NCBI GenBank assembly: GCA_014529385.2
Contig: CM043952.1
Span: 158,007,557-158,071,556, forward strand
Length of the DNA stretch: 64,000 nt
Direction: 5' to 3'
Source of the DNA: Adiantum capillus-veneris
Taxonomy: Eukaryota > Streptophyta > Polypodiopsida > Polypodiales > Pteridaceae
The notes under the pieces: model-generated
Told to the model about the DNA's origin: nothing
Seen by the model: the letters and a program-made list of their open reading frames with translations, nothing else
The model's database searches: none
Part shown: piece after piece, positions 58,232 through 64,000 of the stretch
Layout of the letters: each line of letters begins with the position of its first letter
Position numbering within the stretch: the stretch's first letter is position 1
Translations under genes and position numbers: made by a program

Positions 58232-59864
58232 AAGAATGAAAGTTGGGTTGCAAACTTAAATCTTACTTGGACTCCTTGTGCGGCTTTGTGATGATCTCCT
58301 TCTGGGATCTACACAAGGATGGTTAGTCTGTTCACATGGGTTTTCCCTGAATTACCAAAAAATCTTTTAAGTATGTACAGTAATCACTTAGTCATCCTTC
58401 TGGTGGTCCAATTTTGAAATATGAAATGATGGCTGGGATCTATATGGAGAGTATGTCCTAGCAGTATAGTCACAAATTGCAAAATATATCTGAATCACTA
58501 CTTTCTTAGTCTATCGCGATAGACTGACAATTTGCTCAGCACAAGTCAATTCAAAATTGTGACTTCACCCTTGAGTTCCTATTACCCTCTATAGCCTATC
58601 CCTCAAGTTTTATGAAGTTTGGACACTTGGGTTGAGTTTTGGCCCCATTTTAGTATTTTAGTCAGAGCCTGATTCTCTATCTGGGCCTTAGATTGACTTT
58701 CAGTGGTCTAAATGCCTTGAAATTTGGTGTGTGTGCTGTATAGGCTCTGATAAAGCTCTCCCTTGGGGAAATTTGGAAGATATGGTCCTTAGCAGCAGTT
58801 TCCTTAGTCTATCGCAATAGACTAGTAATTTTCTCCATTTTTAGCATTTTTCTCAAGTTTTCTCCACAGCTGGTTCAGCCTCTCCTTGTGTAGTGCATTG
58901 ACAAATTTTGGCACTGTTTAGATATTTGGTCAAAGCCTTCTTGCCCTTGTCTCTGAATTCAGACTCTAAAACACCAGTTTTGAAGTTTTGTGGTCAAGAT
59001 GGTGTTCAGTTTCACTCAATTTTTGTGAGTACCCTTGTATTGATGTGTTAAACCTGTGGTATAAAGGTTTTTTTCCTTGTTGTTAGTAAATCACCACCTT
59101 TATCAGTCTATCGCGATAGACTAGGCAGAGAGCAATGGGGATTTAATTTTTGTCTATTTTTGCATAGTTGTGTTCCCTGTGCCCATATAAGTCTATCCCC
59201 CAAGTTTTATGAAGTTTGGACTTATTTTGACCTTAGACTCAAGCACTTCACAAATTTCACTCTTCTATGGTAATTCACAACTCAAATGCACTTGAAGTGA
59301 TGCAAATTTGATGACACTTCATCTTAAACTTGTGAATATCAGTCGTACCACCTGACACAGTCAGTTTACCCTAGGCTAATGGTTATATCTCTTCTTGGCC
59401 TCTTTAAGTTCACTTAGTGTTTTCTTATGACAATCACCTGTTTCTTTTTGTTGGTTTTGGTCGCAATTTTTATGTTTTCTCAAGTGTTGGATCATAAATT
59501 TCAATGTCTACTTTTTTCACCCCCTTCAAGGGTATATGGTGTGGGTTTTGCTTTCAAGGCAACCAAACAGCCTTGTTGTTGCTTCTTTTTGTTTGTTTTT
59601 TGCGTTTTTAAGCGTTTTTCTACTCTATTTCTACACAAGTATAACAAGCACTCAAAACCAAAAACCATAACTCCACATTATCCTACTTAACTAAATCTAA
59701 CTAGTCGCAGACCCTCGGCAAGACACAGGCTTCCTGGCTATCCACTAGACCTCAGGATACTCTATCTTGGATCTTGTTCTAAAGGTTTAAGCTCTCTCTA
59801 GTCAAAACTAAAGTAAGCTAACCATGACACGAGTGACGTAGATCTCCCTACTTAAGGTCTTGTG
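58232..59864 (-). other. 5' leader of the giant element
   Basis: 1.6 kb between primer site and gag, without a convincing ORF. It is built partly of ~298-bp related units: caagttttatgaagtttgga at 58604 and again at 59201, about two units apart. It contains the second palindrome array. Confidence 0.75.
58508..59122. repeat. palindrome array upstream of gag
   Basis: AGTCTATCGCGATAGACT is exact at 58508-58525 and 59105-59122, with one change at 58806-58823 (CGCG to CGCA). Spacings are 298 and 299 bp. Distances to the gag ATG are 277, 575 and 874 nt, nearly the same as for the array before ORF3. Confidence 0.92.
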
Positions 59865-59882
59865 TCCCCGGCAGCGGCACCA
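59865..59882 (-). promoter_or_regulatory. primer-binding site, tRNA-Asp-like
   Basis: The minus strand reads TGGTGCCGCTGCCGGGGA one base after the LTR. It differs at two positions from TGGCGCCGTTGCCGGGGA, the site complementary to plant tRNA-Asp used by Athila-type elements. The tRNA assignment is by memory of that consensus. Confidence 0.75.
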
Positions 59883-59883
59883 A

Positions 59884-60893
<1,010 letters not shown>

Positions 60894-61780
60894 TTGTCGT
60901 ATTTGGCAGTGTTCCTAAGAGTGGATTCTCTTCTATTTGTACTATAACGGTAGGAGAAATTAAAGAATTCGAGCAACGCTACATTGACAGTAGTGTTATT
61001 GGTTTCCTTTGGGACCCACTTCTTCATGATTCGTGACTGTTTTGTTGATGATGCTCGTTTGGTCACCCATACTTGTCGTTGCTTTGTTTGTGTCTGAAGA
61101 GACTTGTTTGGGATCCACCTTGTCTTTGTGTGAGTCTTCAGCGGTCTTTGCTTAAGTCCTTGTAGGCTTGGTTAAGGACGAGATTCAAACTTTGGGAGTT
61201 GATGCTTTATTTATTTTGGACTTCAAATAAACTCTTCACCTCTTTATGATTGATTCAACTTCTTTGGAACCCAAATCTGATTTGCGAGAGCTTGCAATTT
61301 TTTTATTTTCTTAGCCACTCTTGTAGACTTTGATTGTTGTCCTTCTTGCATTGAATCTTGTGATTTTTCATCAGAGATCTTCATCTTCTTGATCCATACC
61401 TGCTTTTGGTTGAGCTGGCCCTTTGGTACCCAGATTTGTCGAACTTTTTGGTTCTGACTTGTTGTTATTTTCTTTTGGCCTTCCTTGGTTGTTAGTGAAG
61501 GTGATGACCTCAGTTTTTGGTAGGGGATATTGTAAGAATTATCATTATCGCTGCTTTCCTTGGCAAGGTTGCATTCTAGCAGTTTCCCTTTGTGGTTTGC
61601 TGGTTATGGAAAGTTACTATCTATTTGCTCTTGGCTTGTTGTTTCTGGGAGGACTTTTCTAGCCAATTGATGAGCGTGTTGTTAGCTCGTTGACATGGTT
61701 TTGTTCTTCTTGGATAAGTCTTTTCTTCATACATAGGAGCCATGCATGTGGATGTTTACCGAAGATTTTGGAATCCACTT
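60894..61780 (-). pseudogene. older element: W-x-P-K tail region
   Basis: On the minus strand the text codes for repeated motifs (KWIPK near 61780, QIWVPK, KQVWIKK, QIWVPKK, RQVWVTK, KKWVPKE) with stops between them. It runs directly from the protease-RT linker remnant, with no RT, RNase H or integrase in between. It continues across the giant element at 41193. Confidence 0.65.
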
Positions 61781-63050
61781 CTAATGTGCTTTATTCTTGT
61801 AGCAATGACATTGGTTCCTGGGTCTTTGATCTGGACAATCATAAAACTGTGCATTAGTTAGAGTTTTGTTCATGTCACCTACTAGGTTGTCTGGATTTCC
61901 ATTGTCAGCATCTTCTTGAAGCTCCAAGTGCTCTATAGAGTCATAGAAGTTGTCTTCTTCTTCATCTTCATTTCCTTGGATTACACTCATTGTAGCAAAG
62001 TAAGGAACAACATCATAGCTATTTTCATCACAAAACTTCGTTGTTTGGACCACCTTGAATAGTGCACACATCCAAAGTAGGAAAGATGTATTCCCATTCG
62101 AGTGGCTCTAATGCTTCCTCAGGAAAGGGTTATGGGATATAATCCTTATCTTTGATTGTTCTTTCTAAAATTCACTCCTCTTGCTTTAAGCTTCCGCATT
62201 GCAAATCTCCACATATCCATAGTTCTTTAGGCTTACCCATCCATGATTGAAGTTTTGATCCTGCTACAGTAGCGAAATCAAACTCTCTTATGATTTATTC
62301 TTGCCGTGGTTTCCATGTGTCTCAGGTAGATATGATCATATCCCCAATATTGGACCATTTTCAATGGTCGCATGAATGGTCTTCCTAAAATGATATCATA
62401 GTTGTTCTTCTCGTCAAAGTCAACAACAACAAAGGTATGCTCATACTCAATGCCGCAAGAAGTAACAACTAATTTTTCTAGCAGTACGGGCCTTTTGTGT
62501 GTCCATCTGCAAGCTGCAGTTTCATCCCGGTAGCCTTCACTGCTAGTTTTCTTCATTTCTTCCATATCTCTTTTGTTGCAATGGAAACGCCAACTCCGCT
62601 GCTGTCAAGGATTGCCATGGTTTTTACACCTTGGAATTCCACAGGAAGAGTGGTGTTCTTATCTTCTACCTCACAGTACTCGCCTACCTTATTTAATGGC
62701 ATTGGCCTAGTGTTGAGCTAAGGCATTTCTAGATCTCTGATCCCTTCTTGTATCTGAGTTGTTGGGTCTTTCACACCAAATTTCCCTAGACATTTACCCA
62801 CATTAGTCTACATGTTTGGTCTTATTCTAAGAAACTCGGTTAACATTATTGTACAAGTGACTGGGGTAGATAGAATATGACCTTGTTGGGAGACAGTCTC
62901 TCTCATGGGACTGTAATAACATGTGACTTGGCCTCGTGCTCTCCCGTATAGTTTGGTAGCGTTCTTAGCAAATGGGGTTGACTGTATAGATCCTTTGTCT
63001 CCCCAATATGATTCCACTTCTAGATTCATCTGAGATCCAACCTCAAATTT
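61781..63050 (-). pseudogene. older element: protease and linker remnant
   Basis: Pieces match the giant element in order: RGRARGQ..STPVTCTIMLTEFLRIRPNM (62808-63029), the protease end CGIEYEHTFVVVDF and DIILGRPFMRPLKMVQ (62278-62565), and the linker TKFCDENSYDVVPY (61781-62071). Differences and stops show an older, related copy. It is on the same strand as the giant element and forms the right flank of its insertion site. Confidence 0.8.
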
Positions 63051-64000
63051 CTTTTTTCCAGAATATTCCTTTTTGTCAAAATATTATGGCCGAACGGCGG
63101 TCAAAAAGTGGTCATAAAACACCCGATGGCCGATAGTCAATGGCCGGTGGCCAAATATAAATTGAACTTGTCTTCTCAAGGGCAACCACACATGGGTGCA
63201 TGAGAGAATTCAACTCGAAATTGTCTACACAAGGGCGGCTACAAACGGCTGCCTCGCATGAGAGAGGGTAGCCCTTTTGGCCTATTTTGAAAATCATCTT
63301 AACGTAAATAGATAACTCAAAGTTACAAATATTACTCACAAAAGGGCGTGATGGTGGAAAGATGTATTGCAAGACTTTATATCCCTTATATGTCATTATC
63401 TCAATCTCTGTTGGAGTCGCGGTTTGATCTTAATCTTTGTATTCATACAAAACAGATCCAAATTTTAGGGTTTCTATTATTCACATCATTCTAAAATCTA
63501 TGCGATGAAAATCTATAAATGTATACTTACAAAAGTGGCTATGAGGTCATCCTTGCCCATGCAACCCAAATGGCACATGTGGCCACTCGCCACTCTAGCC
63601 TGTGCTACTTCCTACATTGCATTCATTGAAGATAAAATGATATTAAAGCTACATAATAGGTGAATACATAAGTAATTTAATTAGAAATTCAAATTCTTAA
63701 TTGACATGTTTTTTGCTGCCAGAATGCTACCTGTAATCGCATCTCCCTTTGAAAGTGGGTCCATGACTCCTCATGGAATCCCATAGGTCTCTTATATTTA
63801 GGGACCATAGCATACTGCCTGTTTGTGTTCACAATAAGAGGAAATGTTAGCAGTCAAGCCAGATGGGTGCCCTTCAAGTCGATCCCTTCTTCTAAGAGCC
63901 TAAAATTTTGATGTACTTTTATTCTTTTCTAAAAGCCTTGTAATTATTTGATCATCTCTAATAAATATGAACAAAATCTAAGAAGTTTAATCATAACAGT
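63051..64000. other. gene-free; GGCC-rich motif cluster at its start
   Basis: Homology to the older element stops near 63050. At 63090-63155 the words tggccga, cggcggtc, atggccgat and atggccggtggcc cluster. No ORF or element ends could be assigned. Confidence 0.4.

Overview
The window reads as land-plant nuclear DNA from a repeat-rich genome, possibly a gymnosperm, fern or other large-genome lineage; the species cannot be told from the sequence. Reasons: plant-type Ty3/gypsy (including a chromovirus), Ty1/copia and L1-type LINE relics, LTR elements nested in one another, long GA/CT and GT microsatellites, and one split host gene (a SWEET sugar transporter) with GT..AG introns and exon sizes typical of that plant family. 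I saw no tRNA, rRNA, CRISPR or bacterial features.

Layout. 1-1452: gene-free, TA-rich, then a diverged ~161-bp tandem repeat. 1453-17235: a plus-strand chromovirus with a very long 3' LTR (about 3.9 kb), a truncated 5' LTR and a broken gag-pol. A minus-strand, apparently non-coding LTR element (3740-9226, 162-bp LTRs, perfect 5-bp target duplication ctatc) sits inside its 5' LTR. 17241-24250: relics of a copia pol (plus strand), an LTR-like relic and a LINE (minus strand). 24966-33277: a minus-strand SWEET gene with five recognisable exons. Its fourth intron holds a young 6.4-kb LTR element (25094-31537) that carries gag and a downstream membrane-segment protein but no pol. 33278-38760: mostly gene-free, with a decayed kinase-like pseudogene at 36878-38395.

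38760-63050 holds the most unusual object: a 19.7-kb minus-strand Ty3/gypsy-type element (41194-60893, LTRs about 1 kb) inserted into an older relative of its own family. Its order, 5' to 3', is: 5' LTR, tRNA-Asp-like primer site, 1.6-kb leader, gag with a long unknown N-terminus, zinc knuckles, protease, RT, RNase H, two tandem integrase zinc-binding domains, integrase core and C-terminus, a second retropepsin-like domain, a basic tail with W-x-P-K motifs, 2.8 kb non-coding, a coiled-coil ORF3 of about 1,100 codons, polypurine tract and 3' LTR. Stops and frameshifts break the coding parts. From the capsid region on, gag-pol keeps one frame apart from one frameshift.

The strongest unexplained signal is an 18-bp palindrome, AGTCTATCGCGATAGACT. 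It recurs every ~295 bp upstream of both gag and ORF3 of this element, at nearly the same distances from the two start codons (277/280, 575/575 and 874/863 nt). This suggests a duplicated leader or regulatory module serving two expression units. All homology calls are from reading the translations and motifs; no database search was run.
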